From Lacipirellula parvula (GTDB lineage Bacteria > Planctomycetota > Planctomycetia > Pirellulales > Lacipirellulaceae), in the NCBI RefSeq assembly GCF_009177095.1, contig NZ_AP021861.1:6740501-6804500 (forward strand): 64,000 nucleotides of DNA, given 5' to 3'. Under the pieces are notes generated by a model. That model saw only the letters and a list, made by a program, of their open reading frames with translations. It was not told the origin of the DNA and searched no databases. The position numbers and the translations under genes are program-made. Shown here one piece after another: positions 33,684-43,061 of this stretch; within the stretch, counting starts at the first letter, position 1; each line of letters opens with the position of its first letter.

Positions 33684-35576
33684 TCACTCAACAAACGGCA
33701 CGGCCTCCAGCACAATCGCCGTGTGCCCGGAGATGATCCAATCCCGCGCGTTGAAGTCGGCCGTCCCCGCCCCGGCGTAATCAAACTGCTCGCTCGACCA
33801 GAGGAGCCGCCAATCTTGCCCGCGCGGCGGCGCGGCCAGCGGCTCCGGCACCGGCCGCCAGTCCATATCACGGCCAAGATTCACGCAGAGCAGCCGGTCG
33901 TTTTCATCGGGAGCGAACCACCGCAAGATAAACGCCTCCGGCCCAACGATGGCGCCGTCGAGCATCTTCCAATCTTGCTGCGAGAAGATCGGATCTTCCC
34001 GCCGCAACTGCAGCAAGTCGCGGTGGAGCCGCAGCATGCCCTCGTGCCGGCGGCATTCGTCCCAATCGAGTTTCGATTGCTCGAACGTCTCGCGCGACGA
34101 AGGGTCGGCGAGTTCGCCATGATCGCCCCACTTGGCCGTCCGCGGGAAGTTGCGGATGTAGCCCCAGCGCCCGTCACGGACAATCTGCTTCAGGTCGACG
34201 TCGTGGTCGGCGAAGTAGCTGAACGGCGTTGTGGCGCCAAACTCCTGCCCCATGAACAGCAGCGGCGTCGGCGGCGCGAGTAGCAGTACCGCGGTGAGCG
34301 CGCGGTAGCGCCCCGCCGAGGTAAGGCTGTTGAGCCGCAGCGCGCGGCCCGAGTTCGCCACCTGATCGTGGTTCTGCAGAAAGTGCACCATCTGCGCCGC
34401 CTCGCAGTTCCGCGTCGGCGAGCCGCGCCGCTTCTTTTGCCTTGGGTTGAACTGTCCCTGGTAGAGATAGCCGTGACGAATCGCGGAGAGAATCTCCTGC
34501 GGCGAACCGGCGTAGTCGGCGTAGTAAAACTCGGCATGCCCCGTCGCCGCGACGCGGCACGTGTGATGGAAGTCGTCGTTCCACAATCCGTCGAGCCCGT
34601 AACCGCCGGCATCGGTGGGTTCAACGTGATTCACTTGCTGCAGTTCGTTCTCGGCAATTAGCAAAATCGACCGCTTGCCCGCCGCCTTCCGCGCCGCGAC
34701 CGAGATATCAGCGAGTAGATGCCGCGACGAGTCGTCGTATATCGCCTGCGTCGCGTCGATCCGCAAACCGTCGAAGTGAAACTCATCGATCCAGTAGGCA
34801 GCGTTCGAGGTAACGAAGTCGCGCACCGGCTGCGCTTGTTCGCCATCGTAGTTAATCGCGTCGCCCCACTCGGTCGGATGGCGCTTGGAGAAATACGAAG
34901 TCGAGAAAATCCCCGTGTAGTTGCCGTTGGCGCCGAAATGGTTGTAAACGACGTCGAGAATCACGCCGATCCCCAGTCGATGGGCCTCGTCGACAAACCG
35001 GCGGCAGTCGTCGGGCGACCCGTACAGCCGCGTCGGCGCGAACCACGCGACGCCGTCGTATCCCCAACCGTAGTCGCCGTGAAAGTCGTTGATTGGCATC
35101 ACCTCGATCAGCGTGACGCCGACATCTTTCAAGTGCGGCAGCTTTTCAATCGCCGCGGCCCAAGTTCCCTCCGGCGTGAACGTGCCGACATGAAGTTCGT
35201 ACATCACCTGCCCCGGCAACTTCACGCCGGGCCAAGCGGCGTCGTTCCACTTGTATTCTCGCGCATCGACCACTTGCGAAGGGCTATGCACGCCTAGCGG
35301 TTGATAGCGTGACGCGGGATCTGGAAATGCCCGCTGATGCCCGTCGATGCGGTAGCCGTATAGGTCGCCCGCGCGAGCCTCAGCATCGAATAAGGTGTAA
35401 TAACCATCCGTTTCGGGTTCCATCAACGAAACCCGACGAACGGTCTGGCCATCTGGTTCGAAGAGAACCAGCTCGACCTTTTGATGGCGTGGCGCCCAGA
35501 GGCGGAAGTGGACGCCCCGCTTGGTAGTTTCAGCTCCAGCGGGGAGTTTACGCGGCGTGGCGGTGATCGTCGACAT
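33684..35576 (-). CDS. treZ: Malto-oligosyltrehalose trehalohydrolase (TreZ)
   Basis: The enzyme releases trehalose from the end group made by TreY (EC 3.2.1.141). The start ATG at 35576 (MSTITATPRKLPAGAETTKR) has AAGGA upstream; the longer frame is spacer. An N-terminal CBM48-like domain (GVHFRLWAPRHQKVELVLFE) leads into a GH13 barrel: DVVYNHFGANGNY, the nucleophile Asp in DGLRIDATQAIYD, the acid Glu in LIAENELQQV and LQNHDQVANSG. The C-terminal domain ends AIVLEAVPFVE. Length 630 residues fits the family. It diverges from treY across 212 bases that should hold both promoters. Confidence 0.95.
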   Translation of the reverse strand: MSTITATPRKLPAGAETTKRGVHFRLWAPRHQKVELVLFEPDGQTVRRVSLMEPETDGYYTLFDAEARAGDLYGYRIDGHQRAFPDPASRYQPLGVHSPSQVVDAREYKWNDAAWPGVKLPGQVMYELHVGTFTPEGTWAAAIEKLPHLKDVGVTLIEVMPINDFHGDYGWGYDGVAWFAPTRLYGSPDDCRRFVDEAHRLGIGVILDVVYNHFGANGNYTGIFSTSYFSKRHPTEWGDAINYDGEQAQPVRDFVTSNAAYWIDEFHFDGLRIDATQAIYDDSSRHLLADISVAARKAAGKRSILLIAENELQQVNHVEPTDAGGYGLDGLWNDDFHHTCRVAATGHAEFYYADYAGSPQEILSAIRHGYLYQGQFNPRQKKRRGSPTRNCEAAQMVHFLQNHDQVANSGRALRLNSLTSAGRYRALTAVLLLAPPTPLLFMGQEFGATTPFSYFADHDVDLKQIVRDGRWGYIRNFPRTAKWGDHGELADPSSRETFEQSKLDWDECRRHEGMLRLHRDLLQLRREDPIFSQQDWKMLDGAIVGPEAFILRWFAPDENDRLLCVNLGRDMDWRPVPEPLAAPPRGQDWRLLWSSEQFDYAGAGTADFNARDWIISGHTAIVLEAVPFVE

Positions 35577-35788
35577 TTGGCACATCCTTTGCTCGCTAGG
35601 CGGGACTTCGGCAGGACCGAAACGAATTCGCAACTCACATACCAATCGCTCCCGCCTAACGACTGGTCGCATTCCACACGGCGAACGATTCGACCGCTCA
35701 CCATTTACCCACGCCACTTTCATCCACGTTACTTTGCCGCCTTCGCCTCCCGCAACGGCCTTCACACGCCAGGAACGTTATAACGTTG
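35577..35788. promoter_or_regulatory. Divergent intergenic region between treZ and treY
   Basis: Both genes start outward from here, so it must hold their promoters. No clear -35/-10 pair or operator could be picked by eye. Confidence 0.45.
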
Positions 35789-38700
35789 ATGTCGGTCCAG
35801 CTTAGCAAGATGCCAGCCACAACCGAGGCGTCCCCTATCAATCACGCATCGCGGGTCAATCGAATTCCGCTGGCGACCTATCGCCTGCAGCTGTCGGAGT
35901 CATTTGGCTTCGAGCAGATTCGTGAGTTGATTCCCTACTTGCAGCAGCTCGGCGTCAGCGACCTCTACCTCAGTCCGCTGTTCCGCGCTCGCGACGGCAG
36001 CACGCATGGTTACGACGTCGTCGACCATGGCGCGATCGAGCCGGCGTTCGGCGGCGAAGTGGAACTCGTGCGCATGGCCGAAGAAACCCGCGCAGCTGGG
36101 ATGGGCATCGTCCTCGACGTGGTTCCCAATCACATGGGAATCAACGACTCGGGCAATCGCTACTGGCTCGACGTGCTCGAGAATGGCGAAGGCGCCCGCT
36201 GGGCCAAGTTCTTCGACATCGACTGGGACGCGATTCCGCAAACGCTCAAGCATCGCGTGCTGCAACCAGTGTTGGGGCAATCCTTCGGCGCCACGCTTGA
36301 ACAGGGCGAACTGAAGGTCGTCTATTTCGAACGCCGACTGCAGATCGAATATTTTGATCGCCGCTTTCCGTTAGCCCCGCGGACTTGGCCGGCGGTGCTG
36401 GAGTTAGTCGCCGCGCGACTTGCCGAAGCGGCTCACAACGGCGTCACAGCTGGGCCCGAACGTCGCCAAGCCCGCATCGAACTGACCGAACTCGAAAGCA
36501 TCATCGCCCAACTACGACACTTGCCCGCTTCGGAGGATTGCTCCGCCCAAGCCCTGCGCAATCGCTACCGCGAACAGCGGATTGCCCGCCGCCGGCTCGC
36601 CCATCTCGTGACGAAGCGGCCGCGCGTCGCCGAGGCCCTCACGGCGGCGATCGAAGAAATGAATGGCGTCGTCGGCCAGCCGAGTAGTTTCGATCGCCTC
36701 GAAGAATTGCTGCGGGCCCAGTGCTACCGGCTCGCCTACTGGCGGGTCGCCTCGGACGAGATCAACTACCGCCGCTTCTTTGACATCAACGAGCTCGCCG
36801 CGATCCGCGTCGAAGACAGCCAAGTGTTCGAGATGGTTCACCGCCTCGTCGGCACGCTGCTGGAGCGCGGCCTAGCCACCGGCCTACGGATCGACCACCC
36901 CGACGGTCTGCTCGATCCGGCCCAATACTTCGAGAACCTGCAGACGCTCTATCGCCGCTCGCAGCCTGAAGCGACGCGCGACGCAACGGGCCAACTCTAC
37001 ATCGTCGCCGAGAAGATTCTTTCCGGCAGCGAGCAATTGCCGACCGACTGGGCCGTGCAAGGCGCCACCGGCTACGAGTTCATCAACCTGGTGAGCCAAC
37101 TGCTTGTCGACGCTACGGGGGTAAAGGCGATTCACGCCGCGTACGAAGAACTCTCCGGCGTCGAAGAAACGGCGGCCGAGATTTTCTACGAGAGCAAGAA
37201 GGAAGCCGCCAGCGTCGCGATGCTCAGCGAGATGCAAATGCTCGCCGCGCGGCTCTACCGCATCGCCCAGCGACAACGGGCGTCGCGCGACTTCACGCTG
37301 CCGACGCTGCTGCGAGCGCTGCAGGAGGTCATCGCCTGCCTCGCCGTCTATCGCACCTACGTCCCGCCCCGCGGTTGGGAGGCAAGCGAAGAAGATCACC
37401 GCCGCATCGGCCTCGCCATTCGCTGGGCGAAACGCCGCAACCCCAGCATGTCGCGATCGCTGTTCGACTTCATCGCGTCGGTGCTGCTGTTGCAGTTTCC
37501 GACGAACCTTAGCCAAGAAGACCGCGAGGCGTGGCGGCACTTCGCGCTAAAGCTGCAACAAGTCAGCGGCCCGATCGCGGCGAAGGGGGTCGAAGATACG
37601 GCGTTCTACCGATTCTATCCGCTTGCCTCGCTCAACGAAGTCGGCGGCGAACTCGACGCGACCGGCATCGCGGTCGAAGAGTTCCATCGCCTGATGCATC
37701 ACCGCGGCGCCACGTGGCCGCACGGCATGTCGGCCTCGTCGACGCACGATACGAAGCGAAGCGAAGACGTCCGCGCGCGGCTCCACGTCCTGTCGGAAAT
37801 CCCCGTTCGCTGGAAAGAGGCGGTCCTCCTCTGGCGGCAGATGAATCGCCGCTTCCTTGAAAACTGGGATGGCGAGCCGATCCCCGACGCGAACGAGGAA
37901 TACCTTATTTATCAGACGCTCGTCGGCACCTGGCCAGTGACGCCAATGAATGACGCCGCCCGCGAGACCTACTGCCAGCGGATCGTGCAGTACATGGAAA
38001 AGGCGCTTCGCGAGGCGAAGCTCCACACCTCGTGGATGAATCCGTCGGAAGATTACGAGACGCTCGTGTTCGACTTCGTGCGGAAGATCCTCGGCCCCGA
38101 GGCGGCGGCGTTTCAAACCGACCTGGCGCAGTTCGTCGCGGAGATTGCCGACGCCGGGTTCGTCAATTCGCTATCGCAAGTGGTGCTGAAGGCGACGCTC
38201 CCCGGCGCCCCCGATTTTTATCAGGGGACCGAACTGTGGGATTTTAGTTTGGTTGATCCCGACAACCGCCGGCCGGTCGACTACGCGACGCGGACCGCTG
38301 CTCTTAAGGAACTCGGTCGGCGTGTGGAAGGCGATCTGTCTGGCGTTGCCACGGAGCTCGCCGCCGCGTGGCCTGATCCACGCGTGAAGTTATTGGTTAC
38401 AAAACAATCGCTCGCGGCCCGGCGCCGCCATCAAGCGCTGTTCACGCACGGCGAGTACATCGCACTCGAAACCACCGGCGGATTGGCCGACCACTTGTTC
38501 GCGTTCGCTCGCCGCGACGGCGACGACTGGGCAATCACCGTCGTGCCGCGACATTTCCAGTCGCTCGCGCACGGCAAGCAAAACAAAAAAGCTGCGACCG
38601 GCTGGAAAGCCGAGTGGGGCGACGCCGCGGTGGTGCTACCCGCCGAGATTGGCGCTGCGTGGCGCTGCGAGCTTTCCGGACAAACAGTGGAAGCGGCGCC

Positions 38701-38803
38701 AAACGGCGATACATTGACGCTGGCGGCGCGGGAACTGTTTGCGGCTTTGCCGGTGGCGCTTCTGACGAAGACCGCTGGCACAAGGCCAGCGGCTCGCGGT
38801 TGA
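35789..38803 (+). CDS. treY: Malto-oligosyltrehalose synthase (TreY)
   Basis: The enzyme turns the reducing-end maltose of glucans into a trehalosyl unit (EC 5.4.99.15). The first ATG at 35789 is chosen; the second in-frame Met is 21 bases later. Near the start it has IPLATYRLQLSESFGFEQIRELIPYLQQLGV, typical of TreY. GH13 motifs are VLDVVPNHMGI, the nucleophile Asp in GLRIDHPDGLLDP, the acid Glu in IVAEKILSG, and STHDTKRSEDVRARL. The length of 1004 residues is a little above many TreY (about 700-900), due to an inserted helical stretch in the middle. glgX follows 75 bases later. Confidence 0.95.
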   Translation: MSVQLSKMPATTEASPINHASRVNRIPLATYRLQLSESFGFEQIRELIPYLQQLGVSDLYLSPLFRARDGSTHGYDVVDHGAIEPAFGGEVELVRMAEETRAAGMGIVLDVVPNHMGINDSGNRYWLDVLENGEGARWAKFFDIDWDAIPQTLKHRVLQPVLGQSFGATLEQGELKVVYFERRLQIEYFDRRFPLAPRTWPAVLELVAARLAEAAHNGVTAGPERRQARIELTELESIIAQLRHLPASEDCSAQALRNRYREQRIARRRLAHLVTKRPRVAEALTAAIEEMNGVVGQPSSFDRLEELLRAQCYRLAYWRVASDEINYRRFFDINELAAIRVEDSQVFEMVHRLVGTLLERGLATGLRIDHPDGLLDPAQYFENLQTLYRRSQPEATRDATGQLYIVAEKILSGSEQLPTDWAVQGATGYEFINLVSQLLVDATGVKAIHAAYEELSGVEETAAEIFYESKKEAASVAMLSEMQMLAARLYRIAQRQRASRDFTLPTLLRALQEVIACLAVYRTYVPPRGWEASEEDHRRIGLAIRWAKRRNPSMSRSLFDFIASVLLLQFPTNLSQEDREAWRHFALKLQQVSGPIAAKGVEDTAFYRFYPLASLNEVGGELDATGIAVEEFHRLMHHRGATWPHGMSASSTHDTKRSEDVRARLHVLSEIPVRWKEAVLLWRQMNRRFLENWDGEPIPDANEEYLIYQTLVGTWPVTPMNDAARETYCQRIVQYMEKALREAKLHTSWMNPSEDYETLVFDFVRKILGPEAAAFQTDLAQFVAEIADAGFVNSLSQVVLKATLPGAPDFYQGTELWDFSLVDPDNRRPVDYATRTAALKELGRRVEGDLSGVATELAAAWPDPRVKLLVTKQSLAARRRHQALFTHGEYIALETTGGLADHLFAFARRDGDDWAITVVPRHFQSLAHGKQNKKAATGWKAEWGDAAVVLPAEIGAAWRCELSGQTVEAAPNGDTLTLAARELFAALPVALLTKTAGTRPAARG

Positions 38804-38846
38804 TGCTGCGACTCGCAGTGAGTGACGACGACTTGTATCTGAATTC

Positions 38847-38876
38847 CTGAACCCCGACACCCGAACCCCGACACCT
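38847..38876. repeat. Short CCCCGA tandem repeat before glgX
   Basis: CTGAACCCCGACACCCGAACCCCGACACC abuts the glgX ATG at 38879 and leaves no room for a Shine-Dalgarno. Similar stretches are at 24869-24899 and 56736-56762. Confidence 0.6.
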
Positions 38877-38878
38877 AT

Positions 38879-41053
38879 ATGCGTATCTGGCCAGGACGAC
38901 CCTACCCCCTCGGCGCCACATGGAACGGCAAAGGCGTCAACTTTGCCCTCTACAGCGAAAACGCCACCAAGGTCGAGCTATGTCTCTACAACTCGCCCGA
39001 CGATGACAAGGAAGCGGAGCGGATCACGCTCGTCGAACACACCGATATGGTGTGGCACTGCTACCTTCCCGACATCCGCCCGGGGCAGGTGTACGGCTAT
39101 CGCGTGCACGGGCCGTACGAGCCTGAGAATGGCCACCGCTTCAACCCAAATAAGCTGCTGCTCGATCCTTACGCCAAGGCGCTCGCGCGAACAATCAACC
39201 CGACCGACGCGATCTCGGGGTACATCCTCAACAGCAAAGAGGGTGATCTTTCGTTTAGCGATCTCGACAGCGGCGCCGACGGCCCGCTTGGCTGCGTCGT
39301 CGATGAAGCGTTTTCGTGGGGCGACGATCGTCCGCCGAACACGCCGTCGCACAAGACGCTTATCTACGAGATGCACGTCAAAGGCTTTACGAAGCTCAAC
39401 GAAGAGATTCCCGAGGACCTGCGAGGCACCTACGCCGGCGTCGGTTCGGAACCGGCGATTCGCTTTCTGAAAGAACTCGGCGTCACGGCGGTCGAGTTCC
39501 TGCCGATCCACGCGAAAGGCGACGACCGCCCGCTTGTGGAGCGCGGCCTCATTAATTACTGGGGCTACAACACGCTCAGCTTCTTCGCACCGGAGCCGAC
39601 CTACGCTGCCGCCGATCGGCCCGCCGACGTGTTGATGGAGTTCAAGTCGATGGTGGCCAACCTCCACGACGCCGGCATCGAGGTGATTCTCGACGTGGTT
39701 TATAACCACACGTCCGAGGGGAACCAGATGGGCCCCACCTATTGCTTCCGCGGCATCGACAACGCCAGCTACTACCGCCTAGCGCCCGACGCTCGCTACT
39801 ACATGGATTACACCGGTTGCGGCAACACGCTCAGCATGCAGAATCCGCGGGTGCTGCAGCTGATCATGGACAGCCTCCGCTACTGGGTGTTGGAGATGCA
39901 CGTCGACGGTTTCCGCTTCGACCTCGCGAGCACCCTCGCCCGCGAACTGCACGAAGTGAACAAGCTGGGGGCGTTCTTCGACATCATTCATCAAGACCCG
40001 GTGCTCAGCCAAGTGAAGCTCATCGCCGAGCCGTGGGATCTCGGCGACGGCGGCTACCAGGTCGGCAACTTCCCCATCCTCTGGTCGGAGTGGAACGGCA
40101 AGTACCGCGATTGCGTCCGCCGCTTCTGGAAAGGTGACGGCGGCGTCGCGTCGGAATTCGCCACCCGCATCAGCGGTTCGAGCGATCTCTACGAGTGGGG
40201 CGGTCGCCGGCCGCACGCGAGCATCAACTTCATCACGGTTCACGACGGCTTCTCGCTCAACGACCTCGTATCATACGACGGCAAGCACAACGAAGCGAAC
40301 GGCGAGAACAACCGCGACGGCGCCGACGGCAACGACAGTTGGAACTGCGGCGCCGAAGGACCGACCGACGATCCGAAGATCAACGAACTGCGCGAGCGGA
40401 AGAAACGCTCGATGCTCGCCACGCTGATTCTTTCGCAAGGCATTCCGCTGCTCCTCGCCGGCGACGAGCGGAGCCACACGCAGCAAGGCAACAACAACAC
40501 CTACTGCCAGGACAACGAACTGACGTGGCTCAGCTGGAAGCTCGACGATCGCCAGAAGAAGCTGCTTGAATTCACCAAGAAGGTGATCGCCATCTGGCAA
40601 GCTCAGCCAAGCTTCCACCGTCGCCGCTTCTTCCACGGCAAGTCGATCCGCGGCAACGAGGCGCCTGAAATCGTCTGGCTCGATCCGACCGGCAAGGAGA
40701 TGAGCGAGGAGGCGTGGCACACCCCCCACATGCGTTGCCTCGGCGTTCACTTCAACGGCGGCCTGGTCGATAACGACGAATACGGCGAGCCGATCATCGG
40801 CGACCACGTCGTCATCCTCTTCAACGCCGACCACGCGACGGAGATTCCGTTCGCGCTGCCGGAACTCGAAGGGGACGTCGAATGGGAATGTCTGTTCGAC
40901 ACGGCAATCGAAGAGCCGAAGGAGCCGCCCAAGACGGCGACCGAGGGGAAGGTCGACGCGAAGAGCATCGCCACCGCGCGGGCGTACAAGCTGCGACCTT
41001 GCTCGATGGCCGTGTTCACGGCGCCGGCGAAGGAGCGTGCGGAAACGACTTAG
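38879..41053 (+). CDS. glgX: Glycogen debranching enzyme (isoamylase type)
   Basis: This 724-residue GH13 isoamylase-type enzyme cleaves alpha-1,6 branches of glycogen. The N-terminal CBM48-like domain starts IWPGRPYPLGATWNGKGVNFALYSENATK. Motifs are VILDVVYNHTSEGN, the nucleophile Asp in MHVDGFRFDLAS, the acid Glu in LIAEPWDLGDGGYQVGNFP, and FITVHDGFSLNDLVSYD. The order treY-glgX makes glucan chains available for trehalose synthesis. There is no ribosome site because a CCCCGA repeat lies directly upstream, so coupling to treY or re-initiation is unclear. Confidence 0.95.
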   Translation: MRIWPGRPYPLGATWNGKGVNFALYSENATKVELCLYNSPDDDKEAERITLVEHTDMVWHCYLPDIRPGQVYGYRVHGPYEPENGHRFNPNKLLLDPYAKALARTINPTDAISGYILNSKEGDLSFSDLDSGADGPLGCVVDEAFSWGDDRPPNTPSHKTLIYEMHVKGFTKLNEEIPEDLRGTYAGVGSEPAIRFLKELGVTAVEFLPIHAKGDDRPLVERGLINYWGYNTLSFFAPEPTYAAADRPADVLMEFKSMVANLHDAGIEVILDVVYNHTSEGNQMGPTYCFRGIDNASYYRLAPDARYYMDYTGCGNTLSMQNPRVLQLIMDSLRYWVLEMHVDGFRFDLASTLARELHEVNKLGAFFDIIHQDPVLSQVKLIAEPWDLGDGGYQVGNFPILWSEWNGKYRDCVRRFWKGDGGVASEFATRISGSSDLYEWGGRRPHASINFITVHDGFSLNDLVSYDGKHNEANGENNRDGADGNDSWNCGAEGPTDDPKINELRERKKRSMLATLILSQGIPLLLAGDERSHTQQGNNNTYCQDNELTWLSWKLDDRQKKLLEFTKKVIAIWQAQPSFHRRRFFHGKSIRGNEAPEIVWLDPTGKEMSEEAWHTPHMRCLGVHFNGGLVDNDEYGEPIIGDHVVILFNADHATEIPFALPELEGDVEWECLFDTAIEEPKEPPKTATEGKVDAKSIATARAYKLRPCSMAVFTAPAKERAETT

Positions 41054-41291
41054 GCTGGCCTTTCAGCCTAAGTTGGCAGCGTCATCCTGAACGGAACGAA
41101 GGATCTGGCGCCATGACCAGCTTCCAGATTCTTCGCTCTGCTCAGAATGACGACGAGGTAGCGACAAACTGTAATGCTGGCAGTCGCCGGAGGGTCATTT
41201 ACCCCTCCGGCGGCGCCAGATCGCGTCCTTTCCCCGCCAAAGCGGCGGAATTAACGCCGTTGCCGCGCGTCGAACGACTACAGTGGGGGTA

Positions 41292-41534
41292 ATGACACAA
41301 CACACCCTCGTGAATCTCAGCGGCCGCGCCATTCCGCCGAACGCCAAACTCGCCATCAACGGCGAGGCCAAGTTGGGCGACTATCTGGTCATCGAGACCT
41401 GCGACGGCGCCACTGGCGTCGCCGCCTGGCGAACCGAGGCCGAGTTCAATCTCCAGCGCGCAAGCGCCGCACCGACAGGCCCGCCGCGCACCGCCTGGAT
41501 GCCGCAGCTCAAACCGAAGGCGCCCTACAGCTGA
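41292..41534 (+). CDS. Small conserved-looking protein, 80 residues
   Basis: The start ATG follows TGGGGGTA, a good ribosome site. The product begins MTQHTLVNLSGRAIPPNAKL and contains DYLVIETCDGATGVAAWRTE, a compact beta domain, with a Pro/Ala-rich tail. No family was recognised. It leads a run of three small genes (41292, 41588, 41821) on one strand. Confidence 0.65.
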   Translation: MTQHTLVNLSGRAIPPNAKLAINGEAKLGDYLVIETCDGATGVAAWRTEAEFNLQRASAAPTGPPRTAWMPQLKPKAPYS

Positions 41535-41587
41535 CGCCTGCCCGCTTCGCATTCGTTCTCCCCCTCGACCAAACCGACGAGCATCAC

Positions 41588-41773
41588 ATGACGTTCAAGA
41601 AGGGCGAAAAGGTTCTTACCGAAGAAGGCGAAGTGGGCGAGATTCTCTTTGTCGATCGCGGGGGCCTCGAAGCGCAAGTCGCCCTCCAACGTATCAGCAC
41701 GAAGATCCGCTGCGATTCGCTCAAGAAATTTGAGGGCGTCGAACCCCGCAAGAAAACTCGTGGCGCCAAATAG
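41588..41773 (+). CDS. Small protein, 61 residues
   Basis: MTFKKGEKVLTEEGEVGEIL then FVDRGGLEAQVALQRISTKIRCDSLKKFE looks like a small beta-barrel of KOW/SH3-type (inference). It is Lys-rich at the end. Possible ribosome site GACGAG. No family was recognised. Confidence 0.6.
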   Translation: MTFKKGEKVLTEEGEVGEILFVDRGGLEAQVALQRISTKIRCDSLKKFEGVEPRKKTRGAK

Positions 41774-41820
41774 CAAGCATGGCGAGCTGAAGATCGGCTG
41801 GCCCTCACGGAAAGAGTTCC

Positions 41821-42105
41821 ATGGCGAAAGACATGATGGTCCGGTGCGAGGAAAAGCGCCTCCACAAAATCGACGGCAAGAAGGAAATGCGCTGGGTGCA
41901 ACTCGGCGTCGCCGACCTCTCCCCGGACGCCGCGCGCGAAATTCGCTGCCTCTACTGCCATGGCCAAGTGAAATTGCGAACCCAGAAAGCGGACTATGGC
42001 TCGCAGACGCTTATCGAACACCGCTCGCGACAGGACGCCGAACGCTGCCAAGGGAGCGCCCAATACCAAGGCTCCCATCAAAGGTCCGAGAAGCCGGTCG
42101 TCTGA
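41821..42105 (+). CDS. Small zinc-binding-like protein, 94 residues
   Basis: GGAAAGAG precedes the ATG. Product MAKDMMVRCEEKRLHKIDGK continues to REIRCLYCHGQVKLR, with a CxxC and further His/Cys (LIEHRSRQDAERCQ) that could bind zinc. No family was recognised. Repeat A6 begins about 20 bases after the stop. Confidence 0.65.
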   Translation: MAKDMMVRCEEKRLHKIDGKKEMRWVQLGVADLSPDAAREIRCLYCHGQVKLRTQKADYGSQTLIEHRSRQDAERCQGSAQYQGSHQRSEKPVV

Positions 42106-42124
42106 TCGCTGCCTCCCAGCCGAG

Positions 42125-42200
42125 ATGAAATGTTGTGGCTCCCTCCCCCTTGAGGGGAGGGCTGGGGAGGGGGTTGAAGCCTGGTACTCGCTGCGATCAC
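42125..42200. repeat. Family A palindromic repeat, copy A6 (partial)
   Basis: It runs ATGTTGTGGCTCCCTCCCCC to GGTACTCGC, then the second arm is lost. It lies about 20 bases after the gene ending at 42105. Confidence 0.8.
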
Positions 42201-42352
42201 GACGCCAAGCGTCACACACTACGATGGCATCGTTTCCGGCCGTTTACGCTCGTAATCGACAGCCTACCTCCGGTGCATTAGGCTGATGCGCTCCATGCGT
42301 TCTGCAAACGCTCACCACGCCGCACCGCGTCTCCCCTAAGCGAGTTTTTCCA

Positions 42353-42913
42353 ATGAATCAGCTCATCCGCACGTTAGCCGCCCTATCCACGCTCACCGCT
42401 TTCTCTCTGGCTGGTAGCGCCGCCCGCGCCGACGAAACCGTCACGATCGACGGCGTCCACATTTGCTGCAAAGGCTGCGCGGTCGCCATCGAGAAGGCCG
42501 TCGCCAAGACGGCTGAGGACAAGGAACACCCGGCTGAAGTAAAGTGCGCCGTCGACAGCGACGCCGGCAAGGTGGAACTCGTCGCCGCCGATACAGCCGC
42601 CATTCAAGCCGCCGTCGATCAAATCGCCGCCGCCGGCTTCCACGGCAAACTCAGCAGCAAAGAAGTGAAGTGGCCGAAGGCGAAGGCGCCGAAGGGCAAG
42701 GTCACCAGCCTAGAGGTCACCGCCGTCCACAACTGCTGCGGCGCCTGCACGAAGGCGATCAAAGCGGCCCTTGCCGAATGCGAAGGCGTCACGGCCGACA
42801 CTTGCAAGCCGAAGGAAGAGTCGTTCGTCATCGAAGGCGACTTCGATGCGAAGGCTGCACTGAAGGCCCTCCACAAAGCCGGCTTCCACGCGAGCCTGCC
42901 GGAGAAGAAGTAA
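42353..42913 (+). CDS. Secreted protein with two HMA-like (CCxxC) metal-binding domains
   Basis: Signal peptide MNQLIRTLAALSTLTAFSLA ends in ARA. Two tandem copies of an HMA-like fold follow: ETVTIDGVHICCKGCAVAIE with CCKGC at 38-42, and VTSLEVTAVHNCCGACTKAI with CCGAC at 128-132. Each has the beta-alpha-beta continuation (AAIQAAVDQIAAAGFHG; AALKALHKAGFHA). Normal HMA domains have CxxC, so the extra preceding Cys is unusual. They should bind soft metals in the periplasm (inference). No adjacent transport gene. Length 186 residues. Confidence 0.85.
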   Translation: MNQLIRTLAALSTLTAFSLAGSAARADETVTIDGVHICCKGCAVAIEKAVAKTAEDKEHPAEVKCAVDSDAGKVELVAADTAAIQAAVDQIAAAGFHGKLSSKEVKWPKAKAPKGKVTSLEVTAVHNCCGACTKAIKAALAECEGVTADTCKPKEESFVIEGDFDAKAALKALHKAGFHASLPEKK

Positions 42914-42928
42914 GCTTCTTTCACTCTG

Positions 42929-43045
42929 AATGTGTGGCCCCCTCCCCCTTGAGGGGAGGGCTGGGGAGGGGGTGAAACCCTCGTACCCGCATTATTCACC
43001 CCTCCCTACCCCTCCCCCTCAAGGGGAGGGAACCTCATGGTTTAG
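42929..43045. repeat. Family A palindromic repeat, copy A7 (regular)
   Basis: It runs TGTGGCCCCCTCCCCCTTGA to GGGAACCTCATGG, filling the gap between converging genes ending at 42913 and 43062. Confidence 0.9.
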
Positions 43046-43061
43046 TTTTGATGCGCCCGGC

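Noticed and set aside
424-43045. CRISPR array
   Set aside because: The repeats are palindromic, dispersed singly over 43 kb and show no regular spacers or cas genes.
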